DNA of 64,000 nt. It comes from CAWEPK01 sp963835595. GTDB lineage: Bacteria > Desulfobacterota > Syntrophorhabdia > Syntrophorhabdales > WCHB1-27. Below the pieces are notes generated by a model, which saw only the letters and a list, made by a program, of their open reading frames with translations, was not told where the DNA came from and did no database searches. This document shows positions 20,301 to 27,276 of the stretch, one piece after another. The number at the start of each line of letters is the position of its first letter. Within the stretch, counting starts at the first letter, position 1. A program made the translations under genes and the position numbers. The stretch covers positions 868,001-932,000 of the forward strand of contig CAWIGL010000002.1 of NCBI GenBank assembly GCA_963835595.1. Reading direction: 5' to 3'.

Positions 20301-20567
20301 AAGTCCGCACAAGACCTGCGGGCGGCCGTTATGAACGGCGCCGTCAGGCGACTGAGACCGAAATTCATGACCGTAGCAACTATGTTTTTGGGGCTCGTCC
20401 CCGTTATGTGGTCCCAGGGGACCGGCGCGGACGTAATGAAACGGATAGCTGCACCCATGATAGGCGGCATCTTTACCTCGTTCATACTGGAGCTGATCGT
20501 CTACCCTGCCGTCTTCGAGTTATGGAAATGGCATTTTGACCTGAAGAAGCAGATAGCAGCAAGTTAG
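17307..20567 (+). CDS. Heavy-metal efflux RND transporter (CusA/CzcA family)
   Basis: 1086 residues, full length for HME-RND pumps. N-terminal helix, two large porter loops and twelve transmembrane helices are visible, with the family motifs PDLGDTQVVIYSKW, GGIAIAIGALVDAAIIVVE and GLIALLGVDAETGVFMLLYL. It keeps the EMLSTGLRTPVG region that carries a copper-ligand methionine in E. coli CusA and the LLYMPSTMPG segment. The segment corresponding to the third CusA methionine looks different, so Cu/Ag specificity is uncertain. Proton-driven export of divalent or monovalent metal from the periplasm is the family role. Confidence 0.92.
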   Translation: MIDRIIDFSVRNRLIVLILVAAACVAGFRSMENLPLDAVPDLGDTQVVIYSKWDRSPDVIEDQVTYPIVTAMTGAPGVKTVRGVSDFGYSYVYVIFEDGTDLYFARSRTQEYLSTVLPTLPQSVKTQIGPDATALGWVFQYALVDESGTHSLEQIRSYQDWYLRSYLKSVPGVAEVAPVGGFEKQYQVNVDPRRLLAYGLSIRKVVEAVRTANVEAGGRLIEFGDTEYMVRGRGYAKSIEDFENIVLTSRNGTPIRVKDVGQVKTGPELRRGVTDLDGKGEAVSGIVVMRQGQNALDVIGRVKTKLHEIEPGLPEGMKIIPVYDRSELINRSIDNLKYTILEVILTVAVVIFLFLRHAPSAAIPVITIPAAVLISFIPFKLLGVTANIMSLGGIAIAIGALVDAAIIVVEQTHKNLEQWERSGGTGDHAGVVVQAIKQVAGPSFFALLVIAVSFIPVITLEAQEGRLFRPLAYTKTLVMLVAAVLAITLDPALRLLIMKIRAVAFRPSALARAFNAVFAAKIVPEERHGVSRFLMRIYEPAAAWSLNRKWLVIACALGLVAATVPVYLRLGSEFMPPLEEGTLLYMPSTMPGLSIAGAQRLLQMSDRVIAGFPEVDRVFGKAGRAETSTDPAPLSMLETVITLKPKSRWRRKATWYSSWAPSFLTPVLRRITPDNVSQEDLVKEMNEALRFPGVANGWTMPIKGRIEMLSTGLRTPVGLKVSGGNIRTIEEIGARIEGLLADVRGTRSVFAERTGTGYFLDFTWNRDELARYGVAMEEAQSVVSGAIGGENVTTTIEGRERYAVNVRYLRDFRSDASSLGRVLVPVNDGQAQIPLSELAGIQTAMGASMIRDENGMLAGYISIDLADRDPASYIKEASHILREKLTLPAGYTYTWSGQHEGMERVRERLRTVVPLTLLFIFLLLYLNTRSIAKTAIVLLAVPFSAVGAIWFLYLLGYNMSIGVWVGLIALLGVDAETGVFMLLYLDLAYASAAAAGRLKSAQDLRAAVMNGAVRRLRPKFMTVATMFLGLVPVMWSQGTGADVMKRIAAPMIGGIFTSFILELIVYPAVFELWKWHFDLKKQIAAS

Positions 20568-20582
20568 CTGAAGGGAGAGGTC

Positions 20583-21068
20583 ATGAAACAATTTCTCATG
20601 GTGTTCGCTCTATCGATGGTTGTTCTTGCGCCTTTGTCCGACGCGCGCCCGGAGGCTTTGAAACCGGGGCCGCATGAAAAATGCGCCGTCTGCGGTATGC
20701 TCGTCGCGGGCTATCCCGCGTGGGTCGCCGCCATTGAGTTCAAGGACGGCACCCGAGTCTATTTCGACGGGCCGAAGGACGTGTTCAACTACTATCTGGA
20801 CGTGGAACGGTTCAGCGGGTCCAAAAGACATCAGGCGGACATCCGGGATATTCTTGTAACCGATTACTATTCACTTTCAGTAATCGACGGCCGTAAGGCC
20901 TTCTATGTGACGGGCAGCGATGTCCTGGGTCCTATGGGCCGCGAACTGGTCCCCTTCGGAAGCGAGATGGATGCTAAAGAATTCATGCGCGACCACAAGG
21001 GCAAAGAGATCGTCCGTTTCGAGAATGTAAACCAAGGGCACCTCAGGGGCCTCATGCAGATGCATTGA
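20583..21068 (+). CDS. NosL-family copper chaperone
   Basis: 161 residues with a cleavable signal (FLMVFALSMVVLAPLSDA). The NosL hallmark CAVCGM is followed by a YFDGPKDVFNYY segment and the conserved late element GPMGRELVPF. NosL proteins bind Cu(I) and serve copper-enzyme maturation. There is no nosZ here, so this copy probably serves the metal-handling cassette. It lies 15 bases after the RND pump gene and is followed immediately by the small membrane gene. Confidence 0.87.
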   Translation: MKQFLMVFALSMVVLAPLSDARPEALKPGPHEKCAVCGMLVAGYPAWVAAIEFKDGTRVYFDGPKDVFNYYLDVERFSGSKRHQADIRDILVTDYYSLSVIDGRKAFYVTGSDVLGPMGRELVPFGSEMDAKEFMRDHKGKEIVRFENVNQGHLRGLMQMH

Positions 21069-21085
21069 CCGGAGAGATGGCAGAG

Positions 21086-21409
21086 ATGGGTAACGCGACG
21101 GACCGGCGGACGCTTCGGAAATCGGACTTCTTCTTTCTTTCCCTCGCCGTGAGTCTCCTCGCCCTTTGCGCGGCGTTCGGCCACATGCAAGTGCGCCGCA
21201 TCGCCGACCGCGATGCCGCTGCCTTCAATAGGAGCATAGTGGAGCGATACGGCCTTACCGACCTCTGCCTTTTTACGGAGGCGCGCTACGCGCGCCATCC
21301 TTCTCAGAGCGACTTCAGTGCGGCCTTCCAGGATCATCCGTCCTCCCTGGAACATTTTCCCGCCGGCGGTATGGCAGGTATTCCCGGCATCCTTCGGAAT
21401 CAACGATGA
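21086..21409 (+). CDS. Small single-pass membrane protein, unknown function
   Basis: About 107 residues. One transmembrane helix (FFFLSLAVSLLALCAAFGHM) is followed by a short extracytoplasmic tail with a conserved-looking TDLCLFTEARYARH stretch that holds one cysteine. I prefer ATG at 21086 with GGAGAG nine bases upstream; TTG at 21065 and ATG at 21077 are alternatives. It overlaps the permease gene by ATGA. I do not recognise a named family; its fixed place between NosL and the ABC permease suggests a dedicated accessory subunit. Confidence 0.6.
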   Translation: MGNATDRRTLRKSDFFFLSLAVSLLALCAAFGHMQVRRIADRDAAAFNRSIVERYGLTDLCLFTEARYARHPSQSDFSAAFQDHPSSLEHFPAGGMAGIPGILRNQR

Positions 21410-22545
21410 GAGAAGTAATCGGTAAGCAACGTTATCTGGTCGATTTTGCCCTCTCTTCGCTCTTTAGGAGGAAGGCGAAGAACGGGGCCCTCCTTTTTGC
21501 CTTTACAGTCATCGTTTTCGCGCTGGCATCGGTGATGTTCTTCACCCATGCCCTGAAGAAAGAGGCTGCCTTCCTTCTTGCGGGAAGCCCAGACATGATC
21601 GTGCAGCGCATGACGGCAGGCCGGCAGGATCTGGTCCCCCTTTCCTATCTCAAGCAAGTGCGAATGATAAGGGGTGTTTCCGCTGCTTCCGGGAGACTCT
21701 GGGGCTACTATTTTGATCCCGGCTCCAGGGCCAACTATACGCTCCTCGTTTCCATCGATCCGCCCATGCCGCATGGCTTCATAGCCGTGGGCAACGGGAT
21801 CGCGCGAAGCCGCGGCCTGATCACAGGAAGCGAGTTCTTCTTCATACAGCACGACGGCGCCCCTCTCGGACTCGTTGTCAAGGGAACATTCTCTGAAAAC
21901 TCCGAGCTGATGACATCCGATCTGATCCTTCTATCGGAAGGCGATTTCCGGCGCCTCTTCGGCATATCGTCGGATTACGTTAACGACCTGATAGTCACGG
22001 TCCGAAATCCGACGGAGCGGGCTACAGTGGCGCGAAAAATCAAGGAGGCACTGCCCGATGCCCGGCCTCTCGTCAAAGAGGAGATTGCAAGGACATACGA
22101 TTCCGTTTTCGACTGGAGAAGCGGCATGATCATCGTCGTCCTCTCGATTGCCTTGCTGGCGTTCGCCATCCTCGCTTGGGAAAAAGCGTCGGGGTTGGGG
22201 GCGGAGGAGCGACGCGAGATCGGCGTTCTTAAAGCCGTCGGCTGGGATACCCAGGACGTGCTCCTGCTGAAGCTTTGGGAGAGCGCTATCATTTCGCTGC
22301 TGGCCTTTTTTGGGGGCGTTATATTGGCCTATTTCCACGTGTTCCTTGCCGACGCCGGTATCTTCGGCCAGGCCCTGAAGGGCTGGTCGGTCCTCTATCC
22401 CCGGTTCCGGCTCACGCCTTCTGTGGAGGCCTACCAACTGGTAACGCTCTTCTTCCTCACGGTTGTTCCTTATGCGGCCGCGACGCTCATACCCTGCTGG
22501 CGCGCCGCTTCAGTGGACCCCGATCTTGTTATGAGGTCGCAATGA
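21406..22545 (+). CDS. ABC transporter permease, FtsX/MacB-like
   Basis: 379 residues with the four-helix FtsX topology: a helix near residues 28-48, a large periplasmic domain (about 50-235) and three C-terminal helices (about 240-260, 295-320, 343-365). The EERREIGVLKAVGW coupling segment between helices 2 and 3 is characteristic. Such permeases act as mechanotransducers or lipoprotein movers rather than import channels. It partners the ATPase encoded next. Confidence 0.85.
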   Translation: MREVIGKQRYLVDFALSSLFRRKAKNGALLFAFTVIVFALASVMFFTHALKKEAAFLLAGSPDMIVQRMTAGRQDLVPLSYLKQVRMIRGVSAASGRLWGYYFDPGSRANYTLLVSIDPPMPHGFIAVGNGIARSRGLITGSEFFFIQHDGAPLGLVVKGTFSENSELMTSDLILLSEGDFRRLFGISSDYVNDLIVTVRNPTERATVARKIKEALPDARPLVKEEIARTYDSVFDWRSGMIIVVLSIALLAFAILAWEKASGLGAEERREIGVLKAVGWDTQDVLLLKLWESAIISLLAFFGGVILAYFHVFLADAGIFGQALKGWSVLYPRFRLTPSVEAYQLVTLFFLTVVPYAAATLIPCWRAASVDPDLVMRSQ

Positions 22546-23264
22546 TAGAGCTAACGGAAGTAAGCAAAGCATTCAATGAGGGTAAGCCAAACGCGTTCGT
22601 TGCGTTGGACAGTGTAAGTTTCTCTATAGAAAGGGGCGCCGTCACTGTCCTAAAAGGACCGAGCGGATCGGGCAAGACTACGCTCCTCTCCCTGATCGGC
22701 TGCATGGCGAGGCCCACGGCCGGCCGGATAAGACTGCACGGCCTACCCAGGGATTTGTTTGCATTCGACGGCGCACGAGACGGTCTGGAGGTGACTAGGA
22801 TGCCCGAGCGCTTTCTGGCATGCATCCGCCGCCGCCTCTTTGGTTTCATCTTCCAGCAATTCAATCTTGTAAAGGGTATCTCGGCGCTGGAAAACGTAAT
22901 GCTGCCCGCGTATCCGTCGGGCATGAGCTACGCGGATCTCAAGAAGAAGGCCCTCAGGCTTCTCGCGCTTTTTGGGTTAGAGGACCGGGCACAAGCCAAT
23001 GCGGAATGGCTCTCGGGCGGGGAGGCACAGCGGACGGCCATCGCCAGGGCCCTCATCTGCGAACCGTCCGTCATCATAGCGGACGAGCCGACAGCCCATC
23101 TCGATACCGTGCTTTCCAAGGAATTTATCGATATCGCGGCCGAACTCGGCCATTCCGGCAAGACGGTGATAATGGCCAGCCATGATCCGCTGATCTATGA
23201 GTCGCCGGTGGTCGACCGTGTGGTGGTCCTTCGAAACGGGCGGCTCTGCGGGTCGGGATCGTGA
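22542..23264 (+). CDS. ABC transporter ATP-binding protein, LolD/MacB-like
   Basis: 240 residues. Walker A is GPSGSGKTT (near residue 40), the Q-loop is FIFQQFNL, the signature is LSGGEAQR, Walker B is VIIADEPTAHLD and the switch histidine is in MASHD. A roughly 20-residue insertion (DLFAFDGARDGLEVTRMPER) before the Q-loop is unusual for LolD-type ATPases. ATG at 22542 overlaps the permease stop; the reading upstream of it is the permease gene in another frame. Confidence 0.9.
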   Translation: MIELTEVSKAFNEGKPNAFVALDSVSFSIERGAVTVLKGPSGSGKTTLLSLIGCMARPTAGRIRLHGLPRDLFAFDGARDGLEVTRMPERFLACIRRRLFGFIFQQFNLVKGISALENVMLPAYPSGMSYADLKKKALRLLALFGLEDRAQANAEWLSGGEAQRTAIARALICEPSVIIADEPTAHLDTVLSKEFIDIAAELGHSGKTVIMASHDPLIYESPVVDRVVVLRNGRLCGSGS

Positions 23265-24265
23265 TTCTCCATCCGGGGATTCTCGCTCTGATGCTTGTTT
23301 CGCTGGCGGCAAGCACCGTCCTTGTTTACGCGGGTTTGTTCTCCATCAAGGTTGCGAGGAGCTGGGACCTTGCAAGCGGGAGCGAGGCCCAGCTTTCGTT
23401 GGAGCGTAAGACTTACCTCGTTTCCACCATGCTTGCCTGTGTCTTTTCCTTCGAGGTGGCGTCGCTTTTTCTGTTCGTCGTTCTTGCCGACCGGCTCCAC
23501 GGCCTTTTCTCCGGCGCGATGTGCGCCGCCGGAACGCTTAACGTAAACAGCTACGGCTATCCCGCGCTCGGCCTCAATATCTTGACCGGAGTGTTGGCCG
23601 GTCAATGGCTGATCCTCAACCATGCAGACAACTCGGTGCCCGATAATCCGATAACGAAAAGGAAATATATCCTTCTTGCAGCCCTGGCGCCCGTATTCGT
23701 CGCCGCGTGTGTCGTGCAGACGCTCTATTTTCTCGGGCTTCGGCCCGACATCATCACATCATGCTGCGGCGCCCTTTTCGGCGTTGAAAGGCAGGGGCTT
23801 GCTGCGGCACTCGACGTCCTCGGCCCCATTTCCGGCCCGGTGATCTTTGCAGCATCATATGCGGCCCTCTTCGCCGGCGGACTCCGGTTCCTGAGGAAAG
23901 GACAGGGCATCGTCCTCTATTCAATTCTCAGCGGGATTACCTTCGTCATCTCCGTTATGGGCCTCATCTCTTTCATTTCTCCCTGCATCTACGAACTTCC
24001 GACGCATCACTGCCCTTTTTGCATCCTCCAGCGTGAGTATGGGTACGTGGGCTACCTTTTCTACGCGGCAGCTCTCGGCGGTATTATATCCGGGTCGGGG
24101 GCGGGCACAATCGAACTTATCGGGGCAGGACGGCGGCTACCCGCAGTCGGCAGGTTTCAGGCACGCCTTGTGCGCATCTCTATGGTTTCGTTTCTGATTT
24201 TCTTTGCCGCTTCGGCAACGGCTGTCCTGCTCTCACGGCTGTCGATATTAGGAACAGCCCCTTAA
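23261..24265 (+). CDS. Polytopic membrane protein with DsbB-like CPxCxxQR motif
   Basis: 334 residues, about eight predicted transmembrane helices. Near residues 240-260 is SPCIYELPTHHCPFCILQRE; its CPFCILQR core resembles the active-site CxxC followed by QR of DsbB quinone-linked thiol oxidases, and an extra cysteine precedes it. Further cysteines occur in SCCG (about 168) and MCAAG. No overall family is recognised. GTG at 23261 overlaps the ATPase stop, so it belongs to the operon. A redox role in copper or thiol chemistry of the cassette is inference. Confidence 0.65.
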   Translation: MILHPGILALMLVSLAASTVLVYAGLFSIKVARSWDLASGSEAQLSLERKTYLVSTMLACVFSFEVASLFLFVVLADRLHGLFSGAMCAAGTLNVNSYGYPALGLNILTGVLAGQWLILNHADNSVPDNPITKRKYILLAALAPVFVAACVVQTLYFLGLRPDIITSCCGALFGVERQGLAAALDVLGPISGPVIFAASYAALFAGGLRFLRKGQGIVLYSILSGITFVISVMGLISFISPCIYELPTHHCPFCILQREYGYVGYLFYAAALGGIISGSGAGTIELIGAGRRLPAVGRFQARLVRISMVSFLIFFAASATAVLLSRLSILGTAP

Positions 24266-24326
24266 CGATAAAAAGAAAGCCCGGATAAGCCGGCGATGCC
24301 TTCACGCTTTCTCCTGCGCTGCCGCT

Positions 24327-24917
24327 TCATTGAGAGTCTCTTAACCTGCCGTAATTTAGTTTGACCTTTTTTATGTAGTTGATTGTTTCGGCGATGCGCG
24401 GAACGGACCATTTGTTCTTTATCACTGTCTGGGGTCCTGCGTTATACGCAGCGAGCGTGAGTTCGAGGTCCCCCTTGAAGAACTCGTAGAGCAGCTTCAA
24501 GTATCGAGTGCCCGCCTGGATGTTCTCGCCCGGGTCGAATGGGTTGCGAAGGTCCAGGAACTGAGCGGTATCGGGCATGATCTGCATCAGACCCTGGGCG
24601 CCTTTTGGAGAAATGGCCTGCGGGTTGCCGTTCGACTCGACGATCATCACCGCCTTTACGAGGCGCGGATCGAGGCCGTTCGTCACTGAATGTTGTTTTA
24701 TTAGCTCGTCATACGCATTCCTGTCGGAACGGATGAGGTAAGCCGACCTGAGTGGGCCATCCCGGTCCTCGATCACAACGCGGTAGCCGATTTTGGCTGA
24801 GGGCCGCATATCGGTTATATGATATACTCCCTCGCTGTCTACGTACTCGTATACGGCGCACAGGGACGTAACCGGAATCAGGAGTAGGATAAGAGAAGAA
24901 AGCGCCAGCGTGCGCAT
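24327..24917 (-). CDS. Lytic transglycosylase with N-terminal DUF4124-like domain
   Basis: 196 residues. A signal peptide (SSLILLLIPVTSLCA) precedes a short DUF4124-like segment (YEYVDSEGVYHITD) and an SLT domain with the catalytic glutamate in VESNGNPQAISPKGA, then GLMQIMPDTA and LAAYNAGP. It cleaves peptidoglycan glycan strands in the periplasm. It is convergent with the DsbB-like gene, 61 bases away. Confidence 0.9.
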   Translation of the reverse strand: MRTLALSSLILLLIPVTSLCAVYEYVDSEGVYHITDMRPSAKIGYRVVIEDRDGPLRSAYLIRSDRNAYDELIKQHSVTNGLDPRLVKAVMIVESNGNPQAISPKGAQGLMQIMPDTAQFLDLRNPFDPGENIQAGTRYLKLLYEFFKGDLELTLAAYNAGPQTVIKNKWSVPRIAETINYIKKVKLNYGRLRDSQ

Positions 24918-24999
24918 GCGATTTCTACCTTACCGGCTCAATCTCAAGAATTTTACAGCTGCTGTTGCGGTCATTGCATGTAATATAGTCGGAGCAATG

Positions 25000-25028
25000 G
25001 GCTGAAGCAAGCATATGCGCAAGCCCGG
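25000..25028. repeat. Fragment related to the 83-bp repeat
   Basis: GCTGAAGCAAGCATATGCGC matches the GCTAAAGCAAGCGTATGCGC core of the tandem array at 4417-4690 with few differences. The rest of the unit is absent. Confidence 0.4.
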
Positions 25029-25092
25029 TCCAACTCCATCATCCTGTTTATCTCCTGCATCTTTCTGAGGTCCATACCGAATGGGCTTCAGG

Positions 25093-25560
25093 TTATTCCA
25101 CGATAAAATCCCACGCCGAGTCTTCGATCCAGATGGCGTAGTAGCCGCGGCCGAAGAGGCCCTTGGGCCTGATCGAATAAAGGTTTTCGCCCCTTTTCTT
25201 CACCTCCACGCCCACTTCTTTCCCGAACATGAAGCGGACCTTGCCGAGGGGCGACTGGTTGACGAAAAGGAGATTGTTCACAGTGAGGACCTGGACGTTG
25301 AATTTCCCGTAAACTACGAAATACCTTATGTCGTTCAGAGGGAAGTGGGCGGGGTTGTTGCTTTCCAGATAGAGCAGCGAGTCCTGGTCGAAGACGATAT
25401 TGGGGATTATCCTGACGAGCTTCTTGGCCGTCTTGACGTATACCCCGTATTCACTTGGCTTCGTTATCTCGTCCCTGGCGGCCGAAAGAGGCCCGGCCAG
25501 AAAAACGAGCGCCAGGACCGAAACGGCCGAGCACCGAGTAAGGGCTTGCATAAGCTTCAT
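25093..25560 (-). CDS. Hypothetical periplasmic protein
   Basis: 155 residues with a signal peptide (CSAVSVLALVFLAGPLSAA) and a beta-rich mature part with repeated aromatic and charged strands (EYGVYVKTAKKLVRI, YFVVYGKFNVQVL) ending in WIEDSAWDFIVE. AGGAG stands six bases before ATG at 25560. No family recognised. It lies 15 bases downstream of yjbQ on the same strand and may be cotranscribed. Confidence 0.65.
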   Translation of the reverse strand: MKLMQALTRCSAVSVLALVFLAGPLSAARDEITKPSEYGVYVKTAKKLVRIIPNIVFDQDSLLYLESNNPAHFPLNDIRYFVVYGKFNVQVLTVNNLLFVNQSPLGKVRFMFGKEVGVEVKKRGENLYSIRPKGLFGRGYYAIWIEDSAWDFIVE

Positions 25561-25575
25561 CGCAGACTCCTAATA

Positions 25576-25962
25576 TTATTTGACCACCGTCAAGGCGATC
25601 CTTCTTTCGCGCGGCCCGTCGAACTCCATCAGGTAAATGCCCTGCCATGTCCCGAGCACGAGTTTGCCGTCCGACAGCGGGACGGTGAGGGAGCAGCCCA
25701 CCAGGGAGGACTTGATGTGCGCGTCCGAGTTCCCCTCCCCGTGCCTGTAAGGGTAGTCCGCCGGCACGATCCTGCCCAGCGCATCGATCACGTCCTTCAT
25801 CACCGCCGGGTCGGCGTTCTCGTTGATAGTAAGGCCGCACGTCGTATGGAGGCAGAAAAGATGGACGTACCGGCCCTCTTTGCCTTCCGCAGCGAGGCGC
25901 ACCTCGGCGGTGATGTCCCGCCCCTCGACCCTTCTGGACGTCCGGACGCCGATCTCGGTCAT
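25576..25962 (-). CDS. yjbQ: YjbQ/UPF0047 family protein
   Basis: 128 residues from ATG at 25962. The family signature is complete: HLFCLHTTCGLTINEN, the HGEGNSDAH segment and GTWQGIYLMEFDGPR. Some members have weak thiamin-phosphate synthase activity, but the physiological role is unsettled. An upstream ATG at 25992 has no ribosome site; the one at 25962 has GGAG just upstream. Confidence 0.88.
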   Translation of the reverse strand: MTEIGVRTSRRVEGRDITAEVRLAAEGKEGRYVHLFCLHTTCGLTINENADPAVMKDVIDALGRIVPADYPYRHGEGNSDAHIKSSLVGCSLTVPLSDGKLVLGTWQGIYLMEFDGPRERRIALTVVK

Positions 25963-26141
25963 ACTCCATTCTACCCCGGAGGCACGAAGCATGGCAACAG
26001 ATAAATCGGGGATAAATCAGGGACGGACAAACCGGGGCAGGCGGCCTCCCGCACGGGTTCGAGGGCACCGCGCACCTGCGCGCCTCCTTCAGACGGGACA
26101 AGGACCTCACCGGGGCGTCGGCTTGCACGGCAGCAATGTAC

Positions 26142-26171
26142 TTGCAAAAGTGGCCGCCGAGATTCTATAAT
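26142..26171 (+). promoter_or_regulatory. Sigma-70-like promoter of the xseB operon
   Basis: TTGCAA (26142-26147) and a perfect TATAAT (26166-26171) are 18 bases apart. The expected start point falls at 26176-26179, on the xseB ATG itself, so the transcript may be leaderless. Confidence 0.55.
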
Positions 26172-26176
26172 TAGTG

Positions 26177-26398
26177 ATGAAATTCGAAGAAGGATTGCGC
26201 AAACTTGAGGAGATCGTCAACACCCTCGACGAGGGGAAGGCGCCTCTCGACGAGGCGTTGCGCCTCTTCGAGGAGGGTGTGGGCCTCACCAGGAAGCTTT
26301 CGAAGACGCTCGATGATATAGAGCGCAAAGTGGAGATCCTCGTCAAGAAAGACGACGGCTCCCTGGAGAAAAAACCTTTCCTGGAGGAAGAGCCATAG
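26177..26398 (+). CDS. xseB: Exodeoxyribonuclease VII small subunit
   Basis: 73 residues of two helices with the family pattern FEEGLRKLEEIVNTLDEG and LDEALRLFEEGVGL. It partners XseA, absent here, in single-strand DNA degradation. ATG at 26177 is preferred; a GTG lies one codon upstream. There is no Shine-Dalgarno, in line with a leaderless start. It overlaps ispA by one base. Confidence 0.9.
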   Translation: MKFEEGLRKLEEIVNTLDEGKAPLDEALRLFEEGVGLTRKLSKTLDDIERKVEILVKKDDGSLEKKPFLEEEP

Positions 26399-27276
26399 TG
26401 GACCTGGCGCGTTTTCTGGCGGAGAAGAAGGCGCTCGTCGAAAAGGAGCTGAAGGCCGTTTTCTCGGCCTACCCTGCCTCCTCCCGCGTCGTCACCGAGG
26501 CGATGGAGTACAGCCTCTTCTCTGACGGCAAGCGGATCAGGCCCGGTCTCGCCATAGCCGCCTGCGAGGCGATGGACGGCGACGCGGCAGCCGTCCTCCC
26601 TTTTGCCGCGGCCATCGAGATGATACACACGTACTCGCTCATCCACGACGACCTGCCCTGCATGGACGACGACGCCATGAGGCGGGGCAGGCCGACGTGC
26701 CACAAGGTCTTCGGGGAGGCGGTCGCGCTCCTCGCGGGGGACGCGCTCCTCACCGAGGCGTTCAGGGTCATGGCTGCGCCTGAAAAGGCCGTCGCGCCGG
26801 CCGTCGTCCAAAGGGTGATCTACGAGGTCGCACGCGCTGCGGGCGCGGAAGGGATGGTGGCTGGCCAGGTGATGGACGTGGTCTATGAGGGCAAGGCGGG
26901 GACGAAGAAGATCGTAAATTTCATACACCGCAGCAAGACGAGCGCGCTCATCAGGGCGTCCGTCCTGACCGGCGCCATCGTCGGAAACGCGAAGGGGCGC
27001 GCCCTCAAGCAATTCGCGACCTTCGGCGATTCCATCGGTCTTGCCTTCCAGATAAGGGACGACCTCCTGGACGTGGAAGGCAAGGAAGCGGAAGTCGGAA
27101 AGAAGCTGAAAAAGGACGGGGACAAGCAGACCTACGTAAAGCATTACGGCATTGCCGCCTCGAAGGCGCGGATCGACGCGCTCACGGACAGGGCCGTCGC
27201 ATCGGTCGCCTTCCTCGGCCCGAAAGGGGAGATGCTCGTGCAGATCGCGAATTTCGTAGGGAACAGGTCCTTTTAA
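26398..27276 (+). CDS. ispA: Polyprenyl synthetase, geranyl/farnesyl diphosphate synthase type
   Basis: 292 residues. The first aspartate-rich motif is HDDLPCMDDDAMRRG (near residue 84) and the second is QIRDDLLDVEG (near 221). The two-residue insertion in the first motif (DDLPCMD) is typical of bacterial IspA. It condenses IPP with DMAPP and GPP. GTG start at 26398 overlaps xseB; dxs begins on its stop codon. Confidence 0.92.
   Translation: MDLARFLAEKKALVEKELKAVFSAYPASSRVVTEAMEYSLFSDGKRIRPGLAIAACEAMDGDAAAVLPFAAAIEMIHTYSLIHDDLPCMDDDAMRRGRPTCHKVFGEAVALLAGDALLTEAFRVMAAPEKAVAPAVVQRVIYEVARAAGAEGMVAGQVMDVVYEGKAGTKKIVNFIHRSKTSALIRASVLTGAIVGNAKGRALKQFATFGDSIGLAFQIRDDLLDVEGKEAEVGKKLKKDGDKQTYVKHYGIAASKARIDALTDRAVASVAFLGPKGEMLVQIANFVGNRSF

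Noticed and set aside
26107..27144. 345-codon open frame on the minus strand
   Set aside because: Antisense to xseB and ispA; no ribosome site and no recognisable domain.
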